Of a stretch of DNA of 64,000 nt, positions 26,955-35,500 are shown piece after piece. Numbering within the stretch: position 1 is the first letter of the stretch; every line of letters starts with the position of its first letter. The stretch spans positions 1,413,639 through 1,477,638 of the forward strand of contig NZ_SWJG01000001.1 of NCBI RefSeq assembly GCF_005870035.1, given 5' to 3'. The notes under the pieces were generated by a model. It did no database searches. It was not told the origin of the DNA and worked only from the letters and a program-made list of their open reading frames with translations. The translations under genes were made by a program, and so were the position numbers. Origin of the DNA: Spirosoma lacussanchae (GTDB lineage: Bacteria; Bacteroidota; Bacteroidia; Cytophagales; Spirosomataceae).

Positions 26955-26996
26955 TCATCGATCATCATTCATCGGTAATCATTCATCATTAATCGT
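26955..26996 (+). repeat. ATCATTCATCA simple repeat between dapB and lepB
   Basis: TCATC/ATCATT units fill most of the dapB-lepB spacer. The dapB 3' end (GAATGATCAATGATGAA) partly pairs with TTCATCGATCATCATTC at the left of this run, so it may form an imperfect hairpin. Compare 21991-22022. Confidence 0.45.
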
Positions 26997-27004
26997 TATA
27001 GGAC

Positions 27005-28177
27005 GTGTCTGAAGTTAAAACCCGCGCCGACCGTAAACCGGCTAAAGCCAAGAAATCACCTCTCCGCGAATGGTTCGATTCGATTCTGTTCGCCGTTGTG
27101 GCAGCTACCCTCATCCGGTGGCTGTTTATGGAAGCCTTCACGATCCCAACACCATCGATGGAAAACAGCCTGATGGTGGGTGATTTTCTGTTCGTGAGCA
27201 AGCTCCATTACGGTACCCGTACTACCACAACACCGCTGCAGGTCCCCCTGACCCACCAGAAAATCTGGGGCACCAACATTCCGTCGTACAGCACGGCCAT
27301 TCAGCTGCCCTCATACCGGTTGCCCGGCTTCACGAGTGTGAAAAATGGTGATGTCGTCGTGTTCAACGTACCGCCCAAGTACCTGAACGACAACATCGAT
27401 TACCCGGTCGATCTGAAAACGAACTACATCAAGCGCTGCGTCGGTATTCCGGGCGATGTGCTCGAAGTGCGGCAGCGGGAGGTGTATGTTAACGGTACGC
27501 TGCTGCCCAAGCCGCCCCGCTCGGAGCAGAAGTATTTTCTGAAAACAACCGAAGTGCTGGATGCGGCTTTTTTCCGTAAGTACGACATCGTGAACGACTA
27601 CCGTGATCCGGGCCAGCCGACCGAAAACTGGAAGCCCCTGGAGCAGTATAACGACTCGACCAAGAGTTCGACCATGGTAGGGTACAGCATTAACACGACC
27701 GAAACCGTTATCAATCAGCTGAAAGGGTTCGACTGGGTGAAAGGAATCGAACCCATGAGTGACAAGCCGGGCGAAATGTCGCCGGGTATATACGGCACCC
27801 CGACGTTCAAGTGGAACCACGATAACTTTGGCCCGATTACCGTACCGAAACAGGGCGTAACGATTCCGATCAATGCGCAGACCATAGCGCTCTACGGCCC
27901 GGTCATTGAACTGTACGAAGGCAACGAAAACGTAGTGTCGAGTCCAACCGGTATCAAGATTGGTGGCCAGCCCATCGGCTCGTACACGTTTAAGCAGGAT
28001 TATTACTTCATGATGGGCGACAACCGCGATAACTCACTGGATTCGCGCTTCTGGGGCTTCGTACCCGCCGATCATATTGTCGGTAAGGCCGTATTCGTCT
28101 GGATGTCGCTCGATCCGAACCCGGACAAGTGGTACAACAAAATCCGCTGGAACCGCCTGTTCAGAACGATCGATTAA
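27005..28177 (+). CDS. lepB: Signal peptidase I
   Basis: 390 aa from a GTG start. Type I signal peptidase, cleaving Sec signal peptides at the outer face of the inner membrane. One N-terminal membrane span ([17 protein letters not shown]) leads directly to the catalytic Ser motif [15 protein letters not shown]. The catalytic Lys is in [16 protein letters not shown], and the C-terminal box is [18 protein letters not shown] long insert between boxes (about 170-310) makes it larger than the E. coli enzyme; such inserts are common in Bacteroidota. Last gene of the parA-lepB run. Confidence 0.95.
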   Translation: MSEVKTRADRKPAKAKKSPLREWFDSILFAVVAATLIRWLFMEAFTIPTPSMENSLMVGDFLFVSKLHYGTRTTTTPLQVPLTHQKIWGTNIPSYSTAIQLPSYRLPGFTSVKNGDVVVFNVPPKYLNDNIDYPVDLKTNYIKRCVGIPGDVLEVRQREVYVNGTLLPKPPRSEQKYFLKTTEVLDAAFFRKYDIVNDYRDPGQPTENWKPLEQYNDSTKSSTMVGYSINTTETVINQLKGFDWVKGIEPMSDKPGEMSPGIYGTPTFKWNHDNFGPITVPKQGVTIPINAQTIALYGPVIELYEGNENVVSSPTGIKIGGQPIGSYTFKQDYYFMMGDNRDNSLDSRFWGFVPADHIVGKAVFVWMSLDPNPDKWYNKIRWNRLFRTID

Positions 28178-28193
28178 GGAAACAGCAAAAAGC

Positions 28194-28264
28194 AGCCGAA
28201 GGGGCAGAACGGAAAAAGCTGGATACTAAACCGATCCGCTTCTCCCGTTTCTGCCCCTTCGGCT
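28194..28264. terminator. Long-stem hairpin between convergent lepB and ung
   Basis: AGCCGAAGGGGCAGAA pairs perfectly with TTCTGCCCCTTCGGCT (16 bp), extended by CGG/CCG past a bulged A, with a loop of about 32 nt. It sits between lepB (+) and ung (-) and can serve both. There is no strong T-tract. Confidence 0.55.
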
Positions 28265-28426
28265 ATTCGAATTGACTTGACTGGTGGCAGGGCCTGGTCC
28301 AGACCCCTTGAGAATACTTTTATCGTCCCGTGTTTTTGCCATCCCGACTCAGAAGAGATCTATTGTACCGGGATGACAAAAATGAGTAGAACAGTACTAC
28401 AACAGCCATCACTGATTCGCCGTAGC

Positions 28427-29092
28427 CTACCACTCGATGGGGGGAAGGCCTTTGCTCTGGAGATAATCATTGGCCTGGCTGAAGTGTTTGTTGCCGAACC
28501 AGCCGCCCCACTGGGCTGCCATGGGGGAGGGGTGTTTCGATTTCAGGACCAGGTGTTTCTTACTGTCGATCACGGCCCCTTTCTTCTGGGCGTAGGCTCC
28601 CCAAAGCATAAACACCACATGTTGTTTCTGGTCGGAGATCAGTTTAATTACCGAGTCGGTAAAGGTTTCCCAGCCCTTGCCCTGGTGCGACCCTGCCTGG
28701 CCGGCGCGTACGGTCAGCGTAGCGTTGAGTAGCATAACCCCCTGACTAGCCCAGCGTTCGAGATTACCTGACTTGGGAACGGGCTTGCCCAGGTCATCCT
28801 GAATTTCTTTGAAGATATTGACGAGGGAGGGGGGCTTCTGTATACCGTCGGCTACCGAGAACGCCAGTCCGTTGGCCTGCCCTTCGCCATGGTAAGGATC
28901 CTGACCCAGAATAACGACCCGGGCGTCGTCGAAAGAACATTTGTCGAACGCATTGAAAATCAGTTTTCCCGGCGGAAAAACGCGCTGGGTGCTATATTCC
29001 TGTCTAAGAAATTCGGCCAGTTGCTGAAAATAAGGCGCGTCAAATTCAGGTTGAAGATAAGGTTGCCAGGATTCGGCTATGGAAACTTTCAT
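28427..29092 (-). CDS. ung: Uracil-DNA glycosylase
   Basis: Family 1 uracil-DNA glycosylase, 221 aa. It removes uracil from DNA in base excision repair. The catalytic water-activating motif VILGQDPYHGEGQANGLAFS lies near residue 60, and the leucine-loop motif is at the C-terminus (LVLKSKHPSPMAAQWG), with the HPSP signature. VMLLNATLTVRAGQAGSHQGKGWETFTD is also typical. Length matches E. coli Ung (229 aa). Divergent from apaG, convergent with lepB. Confidence 0.96.
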   Translation of the reverse strand: MKVSIAESWQPYLQPEFDAPYFQQLAEFLRQEYSTQRVFPPGKLIFNAFDKCSFDDARVVILGQDPYHGEGQANGLAFSVADGIQKPPSLVNIFKEIQDDLGKPVPKSGNLERWASQGVMLLNATLTVRAGQAGSHQGKGWETFTDSVIKLISDQKQHVVFMLWGAYAQKKGAVIDSKKHLVLKSKHPSPMAAQWGGWFGNKHFSQANDYLQSKGLPPIEW

Positions 29093-29174
29093 TTGCGGGA
29101 ACTGATACGGGTGAATGGGAATTATAGGCCAAAACCGCTGGAACCTATACCCCGAAAATTTTTAAGATGGGTTC

Positions 29175-29206
29175 TTGCGTAAAATAACTTATCAACCGTA
29201 TTTTCG
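29175..29206 (+). promoter_or_regulatory. Putative promoter for apaG
   Basis: TTGC, 20 bases, then TATTTTCG approximates the Bacteroidota -33/-7 pattern and ends 29 bp before the apaG ATG. Both boxes have mismatches. Confidence 0.3.
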
Positions 29207-29235
29207 TTGTAAGGTTGCCAAACGACAGGATAATT

Positions 29236-29622
29236 ATGGTATCGTCAGTCACTGAAGGCGTAAAAGTGAGCGTGAAGACTGAGTATCAATCGGACTACTC
29301 CAGCCCGCTTCAGGCACACTACGTATTTACCTACCGAATCACGATCGAAAACGCGAGCGACTACACGATCCAGCTGCTTCGCCGGCACTGGCTCATCTAC
29401 GATTCGAACGGCACCGTCCGGGAGGTCGAAGGTGAGGGCGTGGTTGGTCTGCAGCCCGTTCTGGAGCCGGGTGAGGTACACGAATACGTGTCGGGTTGCA
29501 ATCTCCGGTCGAGTATGGGCAAGATGGCCGGCACCTATCTGGTCGAGCGTATTATTGACGGAAAACGGCTCCAGGTAAACATTCCCGAGTTTACGATGGT
29601 CGTGCCGTTCCGCTTAAATTAG
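29236..29622 (+). CDS. apaG: ApaG domain protein
   Basis: 128 aa from the ATG at 29236; a TTG 21 bp upstream is in frame but unnecessary, since E. coli ApaG is 125 aa. The fibronectin-III-like ApaG fold is shown by VKVSVKTEYQSDYSSP, FTYRITIENASDYTIQLLRR, WLIYDSNG and GVVGLQPVLEPGEVHEYVSG. The role is uncertain; the family has been linked to Co2+/Mg2+ resistance and Ap4A metabolism. Followed 15 bp later by a methyltransferase gene. Confidence 0.9.
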   Translation: MVSSVTEGVKVSVKTEYQSDYSSPLQAHYVFTYRITIENASDYTIQLLRRHWLIYDSNGTVREVEGEGVVGLQPVLEPGEVHEYVSGCNLRSSMGKMAGTYLVERIIDGKRLQVNIPEFTMVVPFRLN

Positions 29623-29637
29623 TCACTACTTTCTCCG

Positions 29638-30417
29638 TTGGTTCGTTCTTATTTCCGCTACCTCGGCCGCGCCCGCGACGAGCACTCGCTGCATTCGCCC
29701 TTTTTATTTGCCCTGTATACCGAAGTTATCCAGGCCGACAACCGGCACGAACCGGCTTTTGCGCCAATTCGCTCGCTTCGACACGAAGTCCGGCGGAACA
29801 AAAACCGGATCGATATTACTGACTTCGGGGCAGGCTCTAAAGTAAACGGCTCACGGCAGCGCAACGTGGCCGACATTGCCCGGCATTCGCAGAAGCCCGC
29901 CCGCTTTGGTCGGTTGCTATACCGGCTGATTCGGCGCTTCCGGGCGCGAACGGTGCTCGATCTGGGTACGTCGCTGGGGCTGACAACGGCGTATCTGGCC
30001 GAAGCCGCCCGGCTCAACCAGGGGCAGGTGTGGACGTTTGAAGGTTGTCCGCAAACGGCTGCGCTGGCCCGTCAGCACTTCGAGCGGCTCAACATCGACA
30101 ATACAACCGTTGTGGTTGGAAACCTCGACGAAACCCTGCCGGCCCGGCTCGCCACTCTCGACGCGCTCGATCTGGTATTTTTCGATGCCAACCATCGCTA
30201 CGAGCCTACAGTCCGTTATTTTGAGACCTGCCTGCCTCACGCCCATAATGACACGGTGTTCATATTTGACGACATTCATTGGTCGGAGGAGATGGAGCAG
30301 GCCTGGGCGTACATAAAAAACCACCCGGCAGTGCGCGTAACGGTTGATCTGTACTGGGTAGGGCTCGTATTTATTCGTACCGAACAGCCCCGGCAGGACT
30401 TTGTTCTCCGTTTCTGA
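29638..30417 (+). CDS. Class I SAM-dependent methyltransferase
   Basis: 259 aa, starting at TTG. No earlier usable start exists before the apaG stop, and HSLHSPFLFALYTEVI looks like a family N-terminus. The SAM-binding motif I is ARTVLDLGTSLGLTTAYLAEA, followed by VWTFEGCPQTAALARQHF and DLVFFDANHRYEPTVRYFE. The DANH block resembles O-methyltransferases of the catechol/caffeoyl-CoA type. Substrate unknown. Probably co-transcribed with apaG. Confidence 0.8.
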   Translation: MVRSYFRYLGRARDEHSLHSPFLFALYTEVIQADNRHEPAFAPIRSLRHEVRRNKNRIDITDFGAGSKVNGSRQRNVADIARHSQKPARFGRLLYRLIRRFRARTVLDLGTSLGLTTAYLAEAARLNQGQVWTFEGCPQTAALARQHFERLNIDNTTVVVGNLDETLPARLATLDALDLVFFDANHRYEPTVRYFETCLPHAHNDTVFIFDDIHWSEEMEQAWAYIKNHPAVRVTVDLYWVGLVFIRTEQPRQDFVLRF

Positions 30418-30533
30418 ATCAGCACCCTATCAAGGAATTAGCTGCCCATTGCAACAGAAAAACTGGTAACTTGTGCGGTAGTACAGCCGCTGTTTTTTCG
30501 TTATCAGAACGAACGTATCTCCTCCCAAACCTT

Positions 30534-31904
30534 ATGAACCGTCTGATGTCTACGCTCTTGCCCTCAGGAATTGGAGTCGCCTGTCTGCTGCTGGTCATGG
30601 GCTCTTGCCAGAATGCCGCCACCGACACGACCGACGACCCAACGGCGGTATCGTCGTTCGAGCTGATGCAGCAGAAAATTCTGACACCCTCCTGTGCTAC
30701 GGCGGGTTGCCACGCGTCGGAGAAAGACCCTTCGTTTGCGCAGCACGGCCTGGTGCTGGCTGCGGGGCTGGCGTATCAGAACCTGGTGGGCGTTGACCCC
30801 AAAAACAGTTCAGCCAAAACCGATGGTCTGAAGCGGGTAAAGGCGTTTGCGTCGCTGGAGAGCCTGCTTTACCATAAACTCAACGCCAGCGCCGGTCACC
30901 ATAGCGGCCGTCAGTACGGCAACCTGATGCCGCTGGGGAGCGCGCAACTGCCCGATGGTCAGGTAGAATTTGTTCGGCGCTGGATCGAAGCAGGCGCCCC
31001 AAAAACGGGGAGTGTGGCCGATGCCGCCCTGCTGGATGATAAAACGACTACCGTAGCCACCTACGAACCCCTGGCGGCCCCGGCCAGCGGGCGGGGAGTA
31101 CAGATGCGAATTGCGGCTTTCGATATCCAGCCGAAGTTTGAGCGCGAGCTGTTTACCCGTCAGCTGGTGGGCAACACGGCTCCTATGTACGTAAACCGCT
31201 ACGAGATCAAGATGCGCAGCGGCAGCCATCACTTCGTAGCCTACGACTTTCGAAACAAAAGCCTGCTGCCGAACCTGAACGACGTCCGCGACCTGCGTAA
31301 CCCCGACAACTCGCTGAACTTCGCGACGGCCCTGACCATGTCGAACCACGTGTACCTGGCCGGATCGCAGGCGCAATATATCGATTACACGTTTCCAGAA
31401 GGCATGGCCTTGCTGCTGCCTGCCGGCGCATCGCTCGACCTGAACTCCCATTACGTCAACAAGACCGATGGCGTTATGAAGGGCGAAGCGCAGTTCAATC
31501 TGTACAGCATAGACCCCGCGCAGGTCAAACAAGTCGTACAGACGCTCGATCTGGGCAATACCAGCCTGAACCTGCCGCCCAATCAGCGCACCACCGCCAC
31601 CCGGTCGTTCACCTTCAACAAACCGCGCAGGATTCTGACGCTGACGTCGCACATGCACAAGCTGGGCGAAAAGTTCGTGATCCGGATCAAGGGCGGCACC
31701 CGCGATGGCGAGATTATCTATACCTCGACCGACTGGGAACATCCAGACATCATTACCTTCAAAACACCCATCGATCTGAAGGCAGGCGAAGGGCTTACTT
31801 CCGAAATTACCTACAACAATACCACCAGCAAGGCCGTTGGTTTCGGCCTGACCAGTGAGGATGAGATGGGAATTATCTTCGGGTATTATTACGAATTGCC
31901 GTAG
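30534..31904 (+). CDS. Lipoprotein with cytochrome c-like and copper type II monooxygenase-like domains
   Basis: 456 aa from the ATG at 30534 (MNRLMSTLLP), chosen because it opens a lipoprotein signal ending in VMGSCQN. The N-terminal domain has ILTPSCATAGCHASEKD, an atypical heme-binding CX4CH. The C-terminal half resembles the copper type II ascorbate-dependent monooxygenase (PHM-like) fold, with SGSHHFVAYDF (HH copper site) and LTSHMHKLGEKFVIR (HxH copper site), ending in IIFGYYYELP. Probably an outer-membrane-anchored periplasmic oxidoreductase; the substrate is unknown. Confidence 0.65.
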   Translation: MNRLMSTLLPSGIGVACLLLVMGSCQNAATDTTDDPTAVSSFELMQQKILTPSCATAGCHASEKDPSFAQHGLVLAAGLAYQNLVGVDPKNSSAKTDGLKRVKAFASLESLLYHKLNASAGHHSGRQYGNLMPLGSAQLPDGQVEFVRRWIEAGAPKTGSVADAALLDDKTTTVATYEPLAAPASGRGVQMRIAAFDIQPKFERELFTRQLVGNTAPMYVNRYEIKMRSGSHHFVAYDFRNKSLLPNLNDVRDLRNPDNSLNFATALTMSNHVYLAGSQAQYIDYTFPEGMALLLPAGASLDLNSHYVNKTDGVMKGEAQFNLYSIDPAQVKQVVQTLDLGNTSLNLPPNQRTTATRSFTFNKPRRILTLTSHMHKLGEKFVIRIKGGTRDGEIIYTSTDWEHPDIITFKTPIDLKAGEGLTSEITYNNTTSKAVGFGLTSEDEMGIIFGYYYELP

Positions 31905-31907
31905 CTC

Positions 31908-32390
31908 TCACAGCGTTGGTGCGGGGCTTACCACGGGCAGCGTAACCGTTTCCCACCAGTACAGACGCAGCGAGGAAAAATAGTCATGCCAGGCTTCCAG
32001 GCTACCTGGCTTTATGATATAGGAGTTAGCCCCCAGATCATAGGCCTGAATGACGTCGGCGGGCGAACTCGACCGGCTGAGAACAACAATAGGTAGTGAG
32101 CGCTTCCACGACCGATCTTTCAACTGAGTCAGAAACTGCCAGCCCTGTTCGGCATCGGGCAGGTACAAATCCAGCAACACCAGTTTAGGCAAAAGCCTTA
32201 CCTGCCCATCGCATTGGTCGAGGTACCGAAGGGCATCGTCAGCTGTGTTGGCCCATATGAGGCTTATATCCTCTAACGTCTGCTCCGCAGCTCTGCGGAT
32301 GATCACGCGTTCATCGGGGTTATCTTCAATAATGATCAGACTGGCACGATGAAGATTACGTCTACTCGCGTCGGATAGAGAGGAATGCAT
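31908..32390 (-). CDS. Single-domain response regulator
   Basis: 160 aa from the ATG at 32390 (MHSSLSDAS); the longer frame adds an unlikely AT-rich-derived extension. It is essentially a receiver domain: acidic pocket IIIEDNPDERVII, phospho-acceptor Asp in LLDLYLPDAEQGW, Ser/Thr switch in VVLSRSSSP, and conserved Lys in SYIIKPGS. No output domain. Divergently placed 208 bp from the CheB-CheR-PAS-kinase gene, its likely partner. Receivers of this type with the DLYLPD motif are common in Bacteroidota. Confidence 0.87.
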   Translation of the reverse strand: MHSSLSDASRRNLHRASLIIIEDNPDERVIIRRAAEQTLEDISLIWANTADDALRYLDQCDGQVRLLPKLVLLDLYLPDAEQGWQFLTQLKDRSWKRSLPIVVLSRSSSPADVIQAYDLGANSYIIKPGSLEAWHDYFSSLRLYWWETVTLPVVSPAPTL

Positions 32391-32598
32391 AGCGGCAGTG
32401 TGCCTTTCGGGCAATAGATGTGGTAAGTTGAAATGTGAAAATACTATAAACTCAATAAGAAATGTAGGGTTATATAATAATATTCTCTCTGCGCTGCCTG
32501 TATTTGTTACCCGTTTAGTATGCCACATCCGAAAGCGGTGCAATCCTCCCCTTTGTCAGCAGGTTAGATGTTGTTGAAAACAAGCCTTAGTTTTGTCA

Positions 32599-35500
32599 AT
32601 GGCCCAAGCTACTACCAATACGCCCGAACCACCCCATTCGGCTCCTATACCTATTGTTGCTATTGGTGCGTCAGTGGGCGGACTGGAGGCTGCTCTTGAC
32701 CTCTTTGCAGCTTTGCCTGCTACTACCGGTCTCGCTTATATGTATGTGCAGCATCCGGTTCCTGATGTTGAAACGCAGCCGGTATTGATGCTACAGGGCG
32801 TAACGGCTATGCCTGTACAGGAGGCTGAAGAGGGGGTTACCATTCAGCCAGATCATGTTTACGTGCTGCCATTAGATCGAGACCTGGACTTAGTCAACGG
32901 GGTGCTGCAACCGTCGCTCGGGCCCCAGACGTATTCATTGACCCCCATTGATCGTTTTTTTGCTTTGCTGGCCGATCAGCAGCGGGAACGTGTCATCGGC
33001 ATCATACTATCGGGAATGGCTTCGGACGGAGCCCTGGGACTGCGGGCTATTAAAGTTGGCGGGGGAATCACTTTTGCGCAGGATCAAACGGCCCTATTTC
33101 AGAGCATGCCCCGTTCGGCGATAGCCGAAGGTGTTGTAGATCAGATACTGTCGCCCCCGAGAATGGCAAGTGAACTGGAACGGCTGAGCCGGGAACCCAG
33201 CCTGTTTCAACGAATCGGGCAGAACGACGACGACAGTCCTGCTGCAGCTATGCCAATAACCGACGAAGATATTCAGATCATTATTCAACTGATTCGTCGG
33301 GTAGTGGGGGTTGATTTCAGCCATTATAAAATGACGACCATTCGCCGGCGAATTATCCGGCGAATGTTGCTGGTTCGGCTCGAAACACTGCCGGAATATG
33401 CGCAGTTTCTGCGTCAGCATCCCGATGAAACCCGCGCCCTCTATGACGATCTGCTTATAAACGTGACTACTTTCTTTCGGGATGCCGACACCATGGATTA
33501 TCTCGAAAAAGCGCTCCTGCCGAAGATCATTCGGGATAGGAAACCGCGTGACACGTTTCGCATCTGGATACCGGCCTGCTCAACCGGGCAGGAAGCCTAC
33601 TCGCTGGCTATTCTGCTGCTCGAAATCCTTGGCGATCGGGCTTCCGGAGTGACTATCCAGATTTTTGCTACTGATCTGAGCGAGTTGGCCGTAGCCAAAG
33701 CGCGGCTGGGCAGCTACACCCGGGGTGAAGTGATGGACGTTTCGCCCCGGCGTTTACAACGCTTCTTCACGAAAGTTGATGATCATTACCGGATCAATAA
33801 AAGCGTTCGGGACATGTGTGTGTTTGCGCCCCATAACGTCCTGAAAGATCCGCCGTTCTCCCGGCTTGATCTGATTAGCTGCCGCAATCTGCTGATTTAT
33901 CTGGATACGTCACTCCAGCGTAAAGTCATGGCTACGTTTCATTATGCCCTCAATCCGAACGGCTATCTGATACTCGGGAAGTCAGAAACAGTGGGCAACT
34001 CAGGCACTCTGTTTGCTCAGCTGGAAAAAAACTACCGCGTCTATGTGCGCCGAAATGACGCACCAGCAGACTTCTCTCCCGGCCCGTTTGCGGTGAGTCC
34101 CCGCTACGGCCTGGAACTGTCCAGCAATCGGTTGACCGATGAATCATCTTCTGATCAACAGGCTGGCCGCGGAAGTCGTGATCGGCGGGGGGCTGGCAAA
34201 AATCCGGCGGTTGAGCTGGAGCGAATCGTAGACAGTATTCTGCTAAGCCGATATGTGCCAGCCAGTGTGGTTGTAAACCAGGATATGGATATTCTCCAGT
34301 TTCGGGGATCAACCGGCCTGTTTCTGGAGCCTGCCCCTGGTAAAGCCAGTCTGAATCTGTTGAAAATGGCCCGCCCCGCGCTGGTCTTCGAACTGCGGAA
34401 TGCCATCCATAAAGCCCGCAAAACCGGCGAAACCGTGCGCCGGACGGGCATTGATGTTCAGATAAAGACGCAGAAACACTACGTAGCCATTGAAATAGTG
34501 CCGCTGACGGCGAACGGAGAAGAGCCGTTGTTTCTGGTTCTCTTCGAGGAAGTCGTGACGACATCGACCGCTGATAACGACTCCGCCGACGCCCGCGCCC
34601 TCCGGATAAAGCAACTCGAGCAGGAGCTGAGCACCCTGCGCGAAGATATGCGCCTGATCATTGAGGCTCAGGAAGCGGGGACCGAAGAACTACAGTCGGC
34701 TAACGAAGAAATAATCAGTAGTAACGAAGAGTTGCAGAGTATCAATGAAGAACTGGAAACGGGCAAAGAGGAAATTGAGTCGGCCAACGAAGAGCTGGTA
34801 ACAATCAACCAGGAACTACAGGTGCGTAACGATCAGCTATCCGAGGCCAATCAGTTTGCCGAGGCTATTCTCGACACCATCCGCGAAGCCACACTCGTTC
34901 TGGATGCTGATCTGCGCGTCAGGAGTGCCAACAAAGCCTTTTACCGATTGTTCAGGGTAAGAGAGGAAGAAACAGAAGGTCGACTGATTTATGAACTCGG
35001 CAATCGGCAGTGGGATGTGCCCCTGCTTAGGCAATTACTTGAGAGCGTTATTCTTCAAAACGACTTCGTACAGGGTTTTGAACTGGCCAATGACTTCCCT
35101 ATCATCGGCGAGAAAGTAATGCGACTGAATGCCCGACGGGTTATTCGGCAGCACGAAGCGGTTTTGCTCGCCATTGAAGATATCACAGAACACCGGCTGG
35201 CGCAGCGACTGGTCGAGGAACGCGAAGCCTGGTTCAGGAACGTAGCCGATAACGCACCAGCCCTAATCTGGAGCGTTGGTCTCGACGGGACCTGTACCTT
35301 TGTGAATAAAATATGGCTCGATTTTACAGGTCGGCCGATGGAAGAAGAGTTGGGACTGGGCTGGATCGAGGATCTGCATCCGGCTGACCGCGAACAGTAT
35401 CTGACTATTTTTCACGCCAATTTTGCCAAAAGACAGCCTTACCAGATCGAGTGCCGGTTACGTCGCCACGATGGAGAGTACCGCTGGACCCTGCAAAACG

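Noticed and set aside
30471..30533. Longer start for the copper-monooxygenase-like gene
   Set aside because: It would place 21 residues before a clear lipoprotein signal peptide.
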